Source of the DNA: Firm-04 sp964463355
GTDB lineage: Bacteria; Bacillota; Clostridia; Oscillospirales; Ruminococcaceae
Direction of reading: 5' to 3'
DNA length: 64,000 bases
NCBI GenBank assembly: GCA_964463355.1
Contig: CAYXBP010000009.1
Span: 1 to 64,000, forward strand
The notes beneath the pieces were generated by a model that saw only the letters and a program-made list of their open reading frames with translations, had not been told where the DNA came from and made no database searches. This document shows positions 42,111-51,541 of this stretch, piece after piece. The translations under genes were made by a program, and so were the position numbers. Each line of letters starts with the position of its first letter. The first letter of the stretch is position 1.

Positions 42111-42118
42111 ATTTTGCA

Positions 42119-42955
42119 TTAATGGTTTTCCTCAGATTTTGCCTTTGCCCAATAGGTATCCAGAATTTCCAATGAAAGATCAGGCATTTGTTTACCGTCT
42201 GCAAGCACAAGCTGTTCAGTGGCAGCAAACCGTCGCTTGAATTTCAACGCGGCACTGCGCAGCGCATTTTCCGCATCAATACCCAGATGACGGGCAGTAT
42301 TCACGCAAGAAAAGAGCAGATCGCCCAGTTCCTCTTCGATATCGGCAGTGTTGCCGCTTGCCATGGCTGCTTCCAGTTCATCTGCTTCGCCACGCACGCA
42401 AGCAAAGGCGGCCTCCGCGGAGTTCCAATCCATTCCTGCACGAGATGCCCGTTTGCCGAGCTTCTGAGCGTACATCAGTGCTGGCAGTGCCTTGCACACG
42501 CCATCCAGCGTATCGGCATAGGTTTTCTGAGATTTGGTTTCCTTTTTGATCGCATCCCAGTTTTTCAGCACTTCGCCGCTGTCGTTGACGGTCACATTGC
42601 CGAACACGTGCGGGTGCCGAACGATCAGCTTTCGCGCCAGTTCATCACAGATATCTTCAAAGGTGAACCGCTGCTGCTCCTGCTCAATGCAGGCATGGAA
42701 TACCACTTGCAGCAGCACATCGCCGAGTTCTTCGCGCAGCATAGCAGGATCATCACAATCAATGGCTTCCACCGCCTCATAGCACTCTTCCAGAAAATCG
42801 CTTCGGATGGACTGGTGGGTTTGTTCTCTGTCCCAAGGGCAGCCTTTTTCGCTGCGTAACAGCAGCATCACTTCCATCAAAGCGTTCATATCATAGCGCG
42901 GCAGATCGCGAACCGCCGCAATGCGCTCATCAACGGTCATAGTTTTCGATTCCAT
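42119..42955 (-). CDS. mazG: Nucleoside triphosphate pyrophosphohydrolase, MazG family
   Basis: House-cleaning enzyme hydrolysing (d)NTPs to monophosphates. The 278-residue protein contains two MazG domains: CPWDREQTHQSIRSDFLEECYEAVEAID with EELGDVLLQVVFHA, and EADELEAAMASG with EELGDLLFSCVNTARHLG, giving the duplicated ExxE-(x)-ExxD metal motifs. ATG42955 follows AGGAG at 7 bases. Confidence 0.96.
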   Translation of the reverse strand: MESKTMTVDERIAAVRDLPRYDMNALMEVMLLLRSEKGCPWDREQTHQSIRSDFLEECYEAVEAIDCDDPAMLREELGDVLLQVVFHACIEQEQQRFTFEDICDELARKLIVRHPHVFGNVTVNDSGEVLKNWDAIKKETKSQKTYADTLDGVCKALPALMYAQKLGKRASRAGMDWNSAEAAFACVRGEADELEAAMASGNTADIEEELGDLLFSCVNTARHLGIDAENALRSAALKFKRRFAATEQLVLADGKQMPDLSLEILDTYWAKAKSEENH

Positions 42956-43020
42956 CACATTACTCCTTGCAAAGCAGAAACGGCGGTATCTTCTGCAAAC
43001 AAAAGCACCGCCGCATCCTG

Positions 43021-44040
43021 TTATTTATGATCGACAAATCCCACGCGACGGTACACTTTAGCAAGCACCTTGCGCGTCATGCGATACGCCTGTTCGCTAC
43101 CGTTGGCAATACACTGGTTGAGGTACGCCTTATCCGCAGAAAGCCTTGCGTACTCACTGCGTACAGGTGCAAGGTGATCTGCCACTGCCTCGCCCACAGC
43201 GGTTTTGAAATCGCCATAGCCGCGCCCTGCAAACTCTGCGGTGATCTCGTCCATGGTCTTACCAGTCACGCAGCCGTAGATTGTCATGAGGTTGTTGATT
43301 CCTTCCTTGCCCTCTCGATAGCAGACCTCAGCGTCGGAATCAGTAACGGCGCGCTTGAATTTGCGCATAATGGTATCCTTATCGTCCAGTATATACACGC
43401 AGGCATTGGCATTTTCATCAGATTTGGACATTTTTTTGGTGGGATCCTGCAACGACATCACACGCGCACCGCTCTGGGGAACATAAGGCTCTGGCACGGT
43501 AAAGGTATCACCAAACCGTTGATTGAACCGCACGGCAACATTTCTGGCAAGCTCCAGATGCTGCTTCTGGTCTGCGCCGATGGGCACCAGATCCGCATTA
43601 TACGCGAGAATATCGGCTGCCATCAGCACAGGGTAGGTAAACAGACCTGCGTTGATGTTATCTGCATGACGGGCACTTTTATCCTTAAACTGGGTCATGC
43701 GGCTCAGTTCACCAAACATGGTGGAGCAGGAAAGCACCCAGCTCAACTCTGCGTGGTTGGGGTTGTGGCTTTGAATAAAGGCAACACTTTTCTGCGGGTC
43801 AATGCCGCAGGCAAGCATCAGCGCATAGGCGCGCATCGTATTGGCACGCAGCGCAGCAGGCTCCTGCATAACGGTAATGGCGTGCAGATCGACGATGCAA
43901 TAAATACACTCGTACTCATCTTGCAATTTGCCCCAGTTGCGCACCGCGCCGATATAATTGCCCAATGTGAAAACGCCCGTGGGCTGAATGCCGCTAAAGA
44001 TGCGCTTTTTGGGGGCAGCTGTTGATTCCTGTTGACACAT
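43021..44040 (-). CDS. trpS: Tryptophanyl-tRNA synthetase
   Basis: Class I aminoacyl-tRNA synthetase charging tRNA-Trp. The 339-residue protein has the HIGH-equivalent FSGIQPTGVFTLGNYIGAV, GADQKQHLELAR, the KMSKS motif in DPTKKMSKSDENA and the C-terminal anticodon-side helices. AAAGGAAC precedes ATG44040 by a slightly long spacer. No T-box leader is visible in the short gap to the upstream gene. Confidence 0.97.
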   Translation of the reverse strand: MCQQESTAAPKKRIFSGIQPTGVFTLGNYIGAVRNWGKLQDEYECIYCIVDLHAITVMQEPAALRANTMRAYALMLACGIDPQKSVAFIQSHNPNHAELSWVLSCSTMFGELSRMTQFKDKSARHADNINAGLFTYPVLMAADILAYNADLVPIGADQKQHLELARNVAVRFNQRFGDTFTVPEPYVPQSGARVMSLQDPTKKMSKSDENANACVYILDDKDTIMRKFKRAVTDSDAEVCYREGKEGINNLMTIYGCVTGKTMDEITAEFAGRGYGDFKTAVGEAVADHLAPVRSEYARLSADKAYLNQCIANGSEQAYRMTRKVLAKVYRRVGFVDHK

Positions 44041-44062
44041 ACTGTGTACTCGTTCCTTTCAG

Positions 44063-44578
44063 TTATGCTTTATGATTTGCCGCACGATCCTTCATTTGTG
44101 CGGTACGCAGTTCACCCATCACGCGCTGGTAGAGATGCATCAGGGTGCGCTCCCTGGGATTCTGATTGGACTGGGTTGCCGTTATCGCCATGCGATATGC
44201 ACCACCGGTGGTTAGAAAATAGACATAGTGAACTTGTGCCATAGGCAGCTCAAAGGAGGCAGCAGGCTCGGCATCTTCCAGAAACTTTGCTGCATTGTTG
44301 ACGAACAAGCGGGTTGCTTGCACCACAGCAGGGTAACGCTGTGCCGCACCAGAATAATCCGTGCCGTTGCTGAAATAGAGATTTGCAGCACCGTTTACAA
44401 AGCAAGCCATAGTGGTGATCACGTTAGGCGACATGGGCATATCAATAATGACACCATAGAGGGTGTTTTCGGTCAGAAACTGGGTAAAATTAGAAGGGGA
44501 GAGGCGCAGTGCCTGGCTGCGAGTCCTCAGGTATTCCTTCGATACGGGAACTCTGGAAAGAGAGCGTACAGTAGCCAT
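44063..44578 (-). CDS. Unknown protein upstream of trpS
   Basis: A 171-residue protein, not recognised. It is alpha/beta in character, without signal peptide or membrane helix; segments include LTENTLYGVIIDMPMSPNVITTMACFVNGAANLYFSNGTDY and a basic C-terminal helix. ATG44578 follows AAAGGACGA at about 10 bases. A strong promoter (TTGCAA-17-TATAAT) lies 70-97 bases upstream, and trpS follows after 22 bases, so the two are probably co-transcribed. Confidence 0.8.
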   Translation of the reverse strand: MATVRSLSRVPVSKEYLRTRSQALRLSPSNFTQFLTENTLYGVIIDMPMSPNVITTMACFVNGAANLYFSNGTDYSGAAQRYPAVVQATRLFVNNAAKFLEDAEPAASFELPMAQVHYVYFLTTGGAYRMAITATQSNQNPRERTLMHLYQRVMGELRTAQMKDRAANHKA

Positions 44579-44646
44579 GATAACAAATCGTCCTTTCAAA
44601 TTTCGGGCAGAGGGCAAAGGGTCATCCCTGCACATTGATATTTCCC

Positions 44647-44675
44647 ATTATAACACATATTCTCAAAGATTGCAA
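44647..44675 (-). promoter_or_regulatory. Sigma-A promoter of the unknown gene-trpS unit
   Basis: On the minus strand: TTGCAA, 17 bases, TATAAT. Confidence 0.85.
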
Positions 44676-44756
44676 CATAAATTTGATTATTCACCATACA
44701 TTTTTTGCACGAATCCGCACAGCCGAACCAATATCCTGTGCAGAACGGAGTATTCC

Positions 44757-46328
44757 ATGAAAAGACAAACGGTAATCAAGGGGTCGGTCATCCTGATAGC
44801 ATCCGTTATTTTTGCAAAGCTTTGCGGCGCATTGTTCCGCATTCCTCTGACACAGCTTCTGGGTGGTACGGGCATGGGATATTTCTCATCGGCGTACGGT
44901 GTGTTTTTACCAGTTTTCGCGCTTTCGGTCACGGGGATGAATACTGCTGTGGCAACCATGACTGCTGAAGCTGCTGCGACTGGTGATCAAGCTGGTGTAC
45001 GGATGATCCGCAGCTGTGCATTCCGACTGTTCAGTATTCCAGGGCTGATTGGCAGCATGATCCTGTTCACTTGTGCTGCACCGATATGTGACCACCTGTT
45101 GGGCAATCCTCCTGCGGCACTTGCCGTGCAGATGCTTTCACCGACGGTGTTTCTCTGCTGCATCAGCGCAGTATTCCGCGGCAGCTTTGAAGGTATGCGC
45201 TGTATGACACCCACTGCCATATCCCAATGTGCGGAAGGGGCGGCGCGAGTGATATGCGGTGTACTGCTCTGTCGCCTTGCTCTGATGCAAAAAATTACTC
45301 TTGGGGATAAAGATGCCTTAACCGACGGTGCAGCAGCTGCCATTCTTGGGGTAACAATTTCCGCAGCGGCGGGGTTGCTTTTCCTGATGTGTGTACCTTT
45401 TCGAGTTCCAAAAGTCAAGTTTTCCTCTGCTGCACGCAAAACCATTTATCGGCGACTGCTGCGCTTGCTCATTCCGATTGCAGTCAGCTCTTTGGTGACC
45501 AATCTCACTACGCTTACTGATTTATTCACGGTGCTGCACTGTTTAACCGATGTGATACGTAAGGCACCCTCACAATTCGGCTATACTGCTATACCTTCGC
45601 ATGATGAAGCGGCAGCGACCGCAAATTTTCTCTACGGTGCCTTTTCAGGACTTGCGGTAACGGTGTTCAATCTGGTGCCATCGATTACGAACATGATGAG
45701 CAAAAGCGTACTGCCTGCATTTGCGGAATCCTATACAAAAGGCGACAAATCTGCTATGGCGTGCGATGCCAAAACTGCACTTTCCGCAACTGCATTTCTC
45801 TGTATTCCGGCAGGGCTTGGCATTTTCGCGCTTGCAAAGCCGATACTAATGCTGTTGTTTCCCTTGCGCACAGCTGAGGTAACTGTTGCCGCACCACCGC
45901 TGATGATTCTTGGGATAGGGGTGATTTTTCTTGCGCTGACCCAGCCGGTTTTCAGTATGCTGCAAGCGGCAGGCAATGCTGATCAAACCGTTCGGGTAAT
46001 GCTTTGGGGACTGGGCATCAAAGTGGTTGGCAATCTGGTTTTGTTGCACCTCGCTGCGATCCATTTGAATGGCGCAGCAATCGCTACGCTGTTGTGCTAT
46101 GCGGTGATTCTTCTGCGCGGATATGCTGTTTTGAAGCAAAAAACGGGGATTGAGATTCCCTTAGGGCAAATCTGTGGGAAATATCTCGCAGGAGGTGTGC
46201 TATGCGCTGTTACGGCAAAGTGCATATATGGTGTTCTTGCACAGTTTGGCAATGCGCCTGCCCTGCTGCTTGCTATTTTCTGCGGGGGCATGATATATCT
46301 GCTGTTTTGCTATCTCACGCGCAAATAA
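44757..46328 (+). CDS. SpoVB/MurJ-like polysaccharide flippase (MOP superfamily)
   Basis: A 523-residue membrane protein with about fourteen helices. It begins MKRQTVIKGSVILIASVIFAKLCGALFRIPLTQLLGGTGMGYFSSAY, the hallmark of stage V sporulation protein B and related lipid-II/oligosaccharide flippases, and has SITNMMSKSVLPAFAESY in the second half. SpoVB is needed for spore cortex synthesis; a vegetative flippase role is equally possible. ATG44757 follows CGGAG; the frame is open to 44463 but that part runs over the divergent promoter and gene. Confidence 0.9.
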   Translation: MKRQTVIKGSVILIASVIFAKLCGALFRIPLTQLLGGTGMGYFSSAYGVFLPVFALSVTGMNTAVATMTAEAAATGDQAGVRMIRSCAFRLFSIPGLIGSMILFTCAAPICDHLLGNPPAALAVQMLSPTVFLCCISAVFRGSFEGMRCMTPTAISQCAEGAARVICGVLLCRLALMQKITLGDKDALTDGAAAAILGVTISAAAGLLFLMCVPFRVPKVKFSSAARKTIYRRLLRLLIPIAVSSLVTNLTTLTDLFTVLHCLTDVIRKAPSQFGYTAIPSHDEAAATANFLYGAFSGLAVTVFNLVPSITNMMSKSVLPAFAESYTKGDKSAMACDAKTALSATAFLCIPAGLGIFALAKPILMLLFPLRTAEVTVAAPPLMILGIGVIFLALTQPVFSMLQAAGNADQTVRVMLWGLGIKVVGNLVLLHLAAIHLNGAAIATLLCYAVILLRGYAVLKQKTGIEIPLGQICGKYLAGGVLCAVTAKCIYGVLAQFGNAPALLLAIFCGGMIYLLFCYLTRK

Positions 46329-46393
46329 AACAGCAAAAGTGAAACACACATCTGCGAGTCTTTCGTCGGTTTGCGTGACACTGAAATAAGAAC

Positions 46394-46427
46394 AGAACGC
46401 TTTCGGTGTGACCGAAAGCGTTCTTTC
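46394..46427. terminator. Bidirectional terminator between the flippase and the symporter genes
   Basis: AGAACGCTTTCGGT pairs perfectly with ACCGAAAGCGTTCT (14 bp) around GTG. Confidence 0.9.
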
Positions 46428-46439
46428 AATATCTGTGGT

Positions 46440-48026
46440 TTATTTCTCAAATGCAGCAAATGCGTGATCCACAACCTTTTTTTCACAGGGCTTGGTAAAC
46501 AGGGATACCAGAGGCGTTACGATAATCGAGAGTAGCATCAACACTGCACCTGCGTTAATGGGTGATGCCAGATTCAGCGGCAGCGATGTAGCCCAGCGAA
46601 CCAAACCAGAGAAGTGCGCAGGGAAGAACGAGAAAATCAGCATATGGCTCATGGTGAGAATCACGCCCATGCCAAAGCTAACCCATACCGATGCTTTGGT
46701 GATGCGTTTGCCGTATAGTCCCCACAAGAACGGGCCGAGGAATGAACCAGACAGTGCGCCCCATGAGTAGCTCATCAAGGTGGTGATGGCTGCATTTTTA
46801 TTCATGGCGATGAGTACCGATATCAATAGGAAGAAGATGATCAGCACACGCATGGTAATAAACTCTTTTTTGTCATCCATTTTGCCCTTTGTGGCAGGAC
46901 GGATGAGATCATGCGTAAGGGTGGTGGAGGATGTCAGTACCAATGCTGAAAGGGTGGAAAGCGAAGCACTCAGCACCAGAACCACCACAAGGCCAATCAG
47001 GATGGCAGGAAGTCCTTCTTCCAGCATGGCAGGAACCATAGCGTCGAATTCTAACTTACCATTTGGCAGTTTTGTGATTAGGTTTTTGCCAATACCCGTG
47101 CCTTCCACAGTAGTGTTGAATAATCTTGTAAAGCCGCCCAGAAGATAACAGCCTCCAGAAACAACCAGGCAAAAGATCGTGGAGATGATCATGCCGCGTG
47201 TAATGTCTTTTTCATCACGGATGGCGTAAAACTTGTGGGTCATTTGCGGCAGCCCCCATGTGCCGAGCGAGGTTAAGATCACGACGCCGAATAAGTTAAT
47301 CGGGTCTGGCCCAAACACGCTAGCCAGCGAACCATCGGCAATGGAAGGATCTTTGACAGTTTTCAGCAGGTTGATGGAATCAAACAGTCCACCATTGTGA
47401 TTCAGCACGCTGATGACTACTGCACTGATGCCCACCAGCATGATCAGCCCCTGAATGAAATCGTTGACCGCAGTTGCGGAATATCCACCCAGCACTACAT
47501 AAATTGCACTGAGAACAGCCATTGCGATGATCACATACTGATATGCATGTTCGGATTTCAGATCAAACGCCATGGCAAACAGACGAGAAAGCCCATTGTA
47601 AACCGATGCGGTGTAGGGAATCATAAAGATGAACACAATAGCGGCAGCAACATTTTTGAGGGCGGTGCTGCCATAGCGTTTTAGGAAGAAATCAGGCATC
47701 GTTTTTGCTTCCAGATGCTTGGTCATCAGACGCGTGCGCTTGCCCAGTACCATCCAGCAAAGGGTAGCACCGATGAGCGCGTTGCCTATGCCGATGAGCG
47801 CAGCAGAGATACCGTAGCTCCACCCAAACTGTCCTGCGTAGCCGATAAAGACTACTGCGGAAAAATAGGTGGTGCCGAAACCAAATGCAGTCATCCATGG
47901 GCCGATTTTGTTGCCGCCAAACACGAAATCGTTGACGGTTTTGGTGCGCTTTGAGGTGACGATACCGATGGTTACCATCAGGACAGCGTACACCAGCACA
48001 ATAATTGTGGCAATGATTTGAGGCAT
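46440..48026 (-). CDS. Sodium:solute symporter family protein
   Basis: SSS-family transporter of 528 residues with about thirteen helices. Family features: FVFGGNKIGPWMTAFGFGTTYFSAVVFIGYAGQ, VVLGGYSATAVNDFIQGLIMLVG and LVVVLVLSASLSTLSALVLTSSTTLTHD near the sodium-site region. Substrate cannot be inferred; relatives take up proline, pantothenate, sugars or short organic acids. AAAGGAG precedes ATG48026. It is divergent from the GH9 cellulase, and both have near-consensus promoters. Confidence 0.93.
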   Translation of the reverse strand: MPQIIATIIVLVYAVLMVTIGIVTSKRTKTVNDFVFGGNKIGPWMTAFGFGTTYFSAVVFIGYAGQFGWSYGISAALIGIGNALIGATLCWMVLGKRTRLMTKHLEAKTMPDFFLKRYGSTALKNVAAAIVFIFMIPYTASVYNGLSRLFAMAFDLKSEHAYQYVIIAMAVLSAIYVVLGGYSATAVNDFIQGLIMLVGISAVVISVLNHNGGLFDSINLLKTVKDPSIADGSLASVFGPDPINLFGVVILTSLGTWGLPQMTHKFYAIRDEKDITRGMIISTIFCLVVSGGCYLLGGFTRLFNTTVEGTGIGKNLITKLPNGKLEFDAMVPAMLEEGLPAILIGLVVVLVLSASLSTLSALVLTSSTTLTHDLIRPATKGKMDDKKEFITMRVLIIFFLLISVLIAMNKNAAITTLMSYSWGALSGSFLGPFLWGLYGKRITKASVWVSFGMGVILTMSHMLIFSFFPAHFSGLVRWATSLPLNLASPINAGAVLMLLSIIVTPLVSLFTKPCEKKVVDHAFAAFEK

Positions 48027-48109
48027 AACAAACTCCTTTATAATAGTATATGTTGCTCACTTTTGCGATATAAAGCTGCAATGCTGTAAAGCTTTAACGC
48101 AACAAAGCA

Positions 48110-48138
48110 ATTATAGCACAGATTCAAAGAATTGTCAA
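48110..48138 (-). promoter_or_regulatory. Sigma-A promoter of the symporter gene
   Basis: On the minus strand: TTGACA, 17 bases, TATAAT with TGC extended -10. Bases 48139-48384 between the divergent promoters show no gene. Confidence 0.88.
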
Positions 48139-48384
48139 GGGGAAAATACAAATTTTGCGCAAAAAAGATCGAAAAACCAGATTGCATTATCATGCGGTGG
48201 CGTCATCATCACTGCGTTTGTAAACTATTTGTATTCAATTGCTTTTCGGGAATATCTTGTGATTTGCTACGGCGATATGCCTCTGCAAACCTGGCGAGAT
48301 CTCCAAAAATAGAAACCTTATTCGGCAAGTTGCATAAAAATTACGCTCGATTTTTGGCGATTCCACCAAAGTTTTCGTTTCCTC

Positions 48385-48413
48385 TTTACAAGTTCCAAAA
48401 GATGTATTATAAT
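48385..48413 (+). promoter_or_regulatory. Sigma-A promoter of the GH9 cellulase gene
   Basis: TTTACA, 17 bases, TATAAT. The predicted leader is about 190 bases. Confidence 0.85.
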
Positions 48414-48548
48414 AGAAAAGATGAAAATTGCGTGATAGCTGTGCGGAAAAAACAAGCGAAATATTACAAGGCGTATAATCCGATTGTTCGTCAAGGATGA
48501 AACAGTCCGCGCTTATCACAGGTTTTCAGGAAAGATATTCCACTTTGG

Positions 48549-48578
48549 TATAACCCGTTGCGGAGAGCAGCGGTTATA
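48549..48578 (+). promoter_or_regulatory. Leader hairpin of the GH9 cellulase mRNA
   Basis: TATAACC-C-GTTGC pairs with GCAGC-GGTTATA (12 bp, one bulge) around GGAGA. It ends 12 bases before the GH9 ribosome site and may stabilise the message. Confidence 0.5.
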
Positions 48579-48607
48579 TAAACAAAAAAATGGGAGGGTT
48601 TTTACAC

Positions 48608-51493
48608 ATGCTGAAAAAATCAATCGGCAAACGCGTAACGACCGGGCTTGTTTCCGCAGCAATGCTGGCAAGTACGACCGTTGCAGTCTTACCGAGCATG
48701 GCGTTTACGGCTTCTGCGGCCGGCGAAATGTTGGGTATGACAGACTTTGAAGATGGCATTGGTCTGCCTTGGCATACCTGTGTCACACAACCTGCAAACC
48801 TGAGTTTTGAGATCGCTAACGGTGTCTACAAAGTCACCATCAATGAAAATGGTGGTGAGGATGTTGGTGGTGCAAGCCGCTGGGACTGCCAGTTCCGTCA
48901 CAGAAAGCTGCAGATCGTGAAAGGTAACAGCTATACTGTAAAGGCAGAGATCACTGCTTCCAATTCTGGTGAGATTTACACCAAGATCGGTGACCTTTCT
49001 GGTAATCTGGAGCTGTGGCACAATGGTATGGGTGATAATCAGGGCAGATGGCCTAACGATTTCAACCAGACTTGGAACTGCATCCCCATGACTGCGAACC
49101 AGACACTGAAGATCGACTCCACCTTTACTGCTTCCGAGTCCTTGGATGTTGCTGAGTGGGCATTCCACTTTGGCGGTGCGGGTCAGTATCAGAGTACTGA
49201 CTGCTTCCCCAATGGCACAGTTTTGACCTTTGATAACATGAGCCTGTACAACAATACTGACAACGTCGGTGTTTGGGTGGACGCAGAACCCGCACCCGAG
49301 TACGGTGTTCACGGTAACCAGGTCGGCTACTACACCAACCTGAACAAGAAGGCAACCTACCACTCCGATTCCTCTTTCAGCGACCAGAAGATCAGCATCA
49401 TTGATGCAAAGACTGGTAAAGAGGTCTACAGCGGCACTGCTAAGGGCGGCAGCACTCTGGATGCCGATTCTGGCTTCTATACCGCCGTTTTTGATTTCTC
49501 CGATTTCAAGACCGCAGGTACCTACTACTTTGCAACCTCTGGCACTACTCGCAATTCCTATGACTTCACCATCGGCGATAATATCTATGATGGCGTTGTG
49601 ACCAACGCAGTTAACTACTTCTATCAGAACCGTTCTGGTGTTCCTACCGAGGAAGCGTACATCACTTCTACCGGCATGAACGCATCCAAGTCTGACTTGG
49701 TGGATAAGGCGGGTCACTCTCCGGATACCGCATATCTCCAGAACACATGGATCAAGGCCTACAAGAATGATGGTTCCGATGTTCAGAAGTCCAATGGTAC
49801 TATGGACGGTACTGGCGGTTGGTACGATGCTGGTGACCACGGTAAGTACGTCGTTAACGGCGGTATCTCCGTGTGGACTCTGCAAAATATGTACGAGTGG
49901 TCCCTGGATGACCGCAACAACACGTCTGCTGATAAGTTCGCGGATGGAAGCGGCACTGTCGTAGTTCCTGAGGCAGGCAATGGCGCTCCCGATATTCTCG
50001 ATGAAACTCGTGTTGAGCTTGAGTGGTTCTTCAAGATGCTCGTTCCTTCGGACTACACCATGACCTATAACACCACTGATGCATCTGGCAACAAGATCGG
50101 TTCTACCACTGGTAAGTATACCGATATGGTGTTCCACAAGCTGCATGACTCCAAGTGGACTGGTTTGGCAGTTCACTGCTGGGATTATCAGAGCAGCAAG
50201 GACTGGGCAGGTATTACTCGTATTGTAAAGCCTCCGTCCACTGCTGCTACCCTGAACGTTGCTGCAACTGCTGCACAGGCTGCTCGTCTGTGGGAAAAGT
50301 ATGATGCAGATTTCGCAGATACCTGCCTGGAGATGGCAAAGCGTACCTACGCTGCTGCAAAGGCAAATCCCGAACTGTATGCTCCTCTGGATCAGGCAAT
50401 CGGCGGCGGTGCTTACGGCGATGACAATGTGAAGGATGACTTCTACTGGGCAGCTACTGAGCTGTACATCACCACTGGTGACGCAACCTACAAGACTGAT
50501 ATGGAAAGCTATGCTGAGGCTTACACTGTCGTTTCCAGCCTGGATGGCGGCGAGAACAGCGGTTCTTTCACCTCCTTCAACTGGGGCAACACTGCTTCTC
50601 TTGGTAATCTTTCTCTGTTCCTGAACGCTAAGTCCGCAGGTTCTAACCTCTCCAAGATTGAGAATTCCATCGTTGCTTCTGCTGATCTTTACATTGCTGA
50701 GCAGGCAAAGCAGGGCTTTGGTACTCCTTATCATGGCACCACCTTCTCTGATCCTGTCAACATTGGCGTGGATGAGAGTGGTAAACCCATTGAAATCTAC
50801 GGTTACGAGTGGGGTTCCAACTCCTTCGTAGTGAACAATGCGATCGTTATGGCGTATGCATACGTTGCTACTGGCGAGGCAAAGTACCTCAATGGTGCTG
50901 CTGAGGCTCTGGACTATATCTTCGGCCGCAACGCTATGGACTTCTCCTATGTTACTGGTTACGGTACCTATCACCTCGTGAATCCTCACCACCGTTTCTG
51001 GAGCCATGAGTTGGATTCTTCCTTCCCCTATGCTCCTTCTGGTGTTATGTCTGGTGGCCCTGGTTCTGGTTTGCAGGATCCCTATGTTGGCGGTATGGGC
51101 TACAAGCGTGGCGAGGTTGCTCCTCAGCTCTGCTTTGTTGACTCCATCGAGGCATGGTCTGTAAACGAGGTTACCATCAACTGGAACTCTCCTTTTGCGT
51201 GGATTGTCAGCTTTGTTGAGGACGAAGCAAGTGGCGAGATCAGTTCTGATCCTGGTACCGATCCTGATCCTTCTATCAACTGGGGCGATGTGGACTGCGA
51301 CGGCGCTGTTAAGACTGCCGATGTTATCCTTCTGAACCGCTTTGTTGCTGAGGATGATTCCATTTCTGTTTCTGCACAGGGTATGCTGAATGCTGACTGT
51401 GAGTACGATGGTCAGGTCAATGCAAATGATGCTAGCAAGATTCTCCAGTATCTGGCAAGCATTATTTCCTACAGTGAGCTGGGCAACCAGTAA
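48608..51493 (+). CDS. Cellulosomal GH9 endoglucanase (CBM4-Ig-GH9-dockerin)
   Basis: Secreted 961-residue cellulase. Order: signal peptide (1-38), CBM4-like domain with FEDGIGLPW (about 40-217), CelD_N Ig-like domain (232-325), GH9 catalytic barrel (about 328-872), a short Asp/Pro linker and a type I dockerin (891-955) with two calcium repeats, GDVDCDGAVKTADVILLNRF and NADCEYDGQVNANDASKIL. Catalytic residues: Asp407/Asp410 in GGWYDAGDHGKY and Glu854 in WSVNEVTINWNSP; HHR in NPHHRFW is also intact. GGGAGGG precedes ATG48608. Codon choice is markedly biased compared with neighbours, suggesting high expression. The dockerin should attach it to a scaffoldin. Confidence 0.96.
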   Translation: MLKKSIGKRVTTGLVSAAMLASTTVAVLPSMAFTASAAGEMLGMTDFEDGIGLPWHTCVTQPANLSFEIANGVYKVTINENGGEDVGGASRWDCQFRHRKLQIVKGNSYTVKAEITASNSGEIYTKIGDLSGNLELWHNGMGDNQGRWPNDFNQTWNCIPMTANQTLKIDSTFTASESLDVAEWAFHFGGAGQYQSTDCFPNGTVLTFDNMSLYNNTDNVGVWVDAEPAPEYGVHGNQVGYYTNLNKKATYHSDSSFSDQKISIIDAKTGKEVYSGTAKGGSTLDADSGFYTAVFDFSDFKTAGTYYFATSGTTRNSYDFTIGDNIYDGVVTNAVNYFYQNRSGVPTEEAYITSTGMNASKSDLVDKAGHSPDTAYLQNTWIKAYKNDGSDVQKSNGTMDGTGGWYDAGDHGKYVVNGGISVWTLQNMYEWSLDDRNNTSADKFADGSGTVVVPEAGNGAPDILDETRVELEWFFKMLVPSDYTMTYNTTDASGNKIGSTTGKYTDMVFHKLHDSKWTGLAVHCWDYQSSKDWAGITRIVKPPSTAATLNVAATAAQAARLWEKYDADFADTCLEMAKRTYAAAKANPELYAPLDQAIGGGAYGDDNVKDDFYWAATELYITTGDATYKTDMESYAEAYTVVSSLDGGENSGSFTSFNWGNTASLGNLSLFLNAKSAGSNLSKIENSIVASADLYIAEQAKQGFGTPYHGTTFSDPVNIGVDESGKPIEIYGYEWGSNSFVVNNAIVMAYAYVATGEAKYLNGAAEALDYIFGRNAMDFSYVTGYGTYHLVNPHHRFWSHELDSSFPYAPSGVMSGGPGSGLQDPYVGGMGYKRGEVAPQLCFVDSIEAWSVNEVTINWNSPFAWIVSFVEDEASGEISSDPGTDPDPSINWGDVDCDGAVKTADVILLNRFVAEDDSISVSAQGMLNADCEYDGQVNANDASKILQYLASIISYSELGNQ

Positions 51494-51503
51494 TTCCTAA
51501 AGC

Positions 51504-51540
51504 AAAAAAGGTTGATCTCTTCGGAGATCAACCTTTTTTT
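51504..51540. terminator. Bidirectional terminator between GH9 and GH2 genes
   Basis: AAAAAAGGTTGATCTC, TTCG, GAGATCAACCTTTTTT: a 16-bp perfect stem with T/A runs on each side. Confidence 0.95.
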
Positions 51541-51541
51541 G

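Noticed and set aside
44041..44062. T-box leader before trpS
   Set aside because: The gap is 22 bases and contains no T-box sequence.
44463..44756. N-terminal extension of the flippase frame
   Set aside because: It overlaps the divergent gene and its promoter; family members start at the MKRQTVIKGS equivalent.
48414..48548. Hammerhead-like or riboswitch element in the GH9 leader (GATGAAACAGTCC)
   Set aside because: Only a short resemblance; the required core segments and stems are not present.
48689..51007. 772-codon open frame on the minus strand across the GH9 gene
   Set aside because: It is a mirror of the biased codon use of the GH9 gene; the product has no domain sense and the plus-strand protein is unmistakable.
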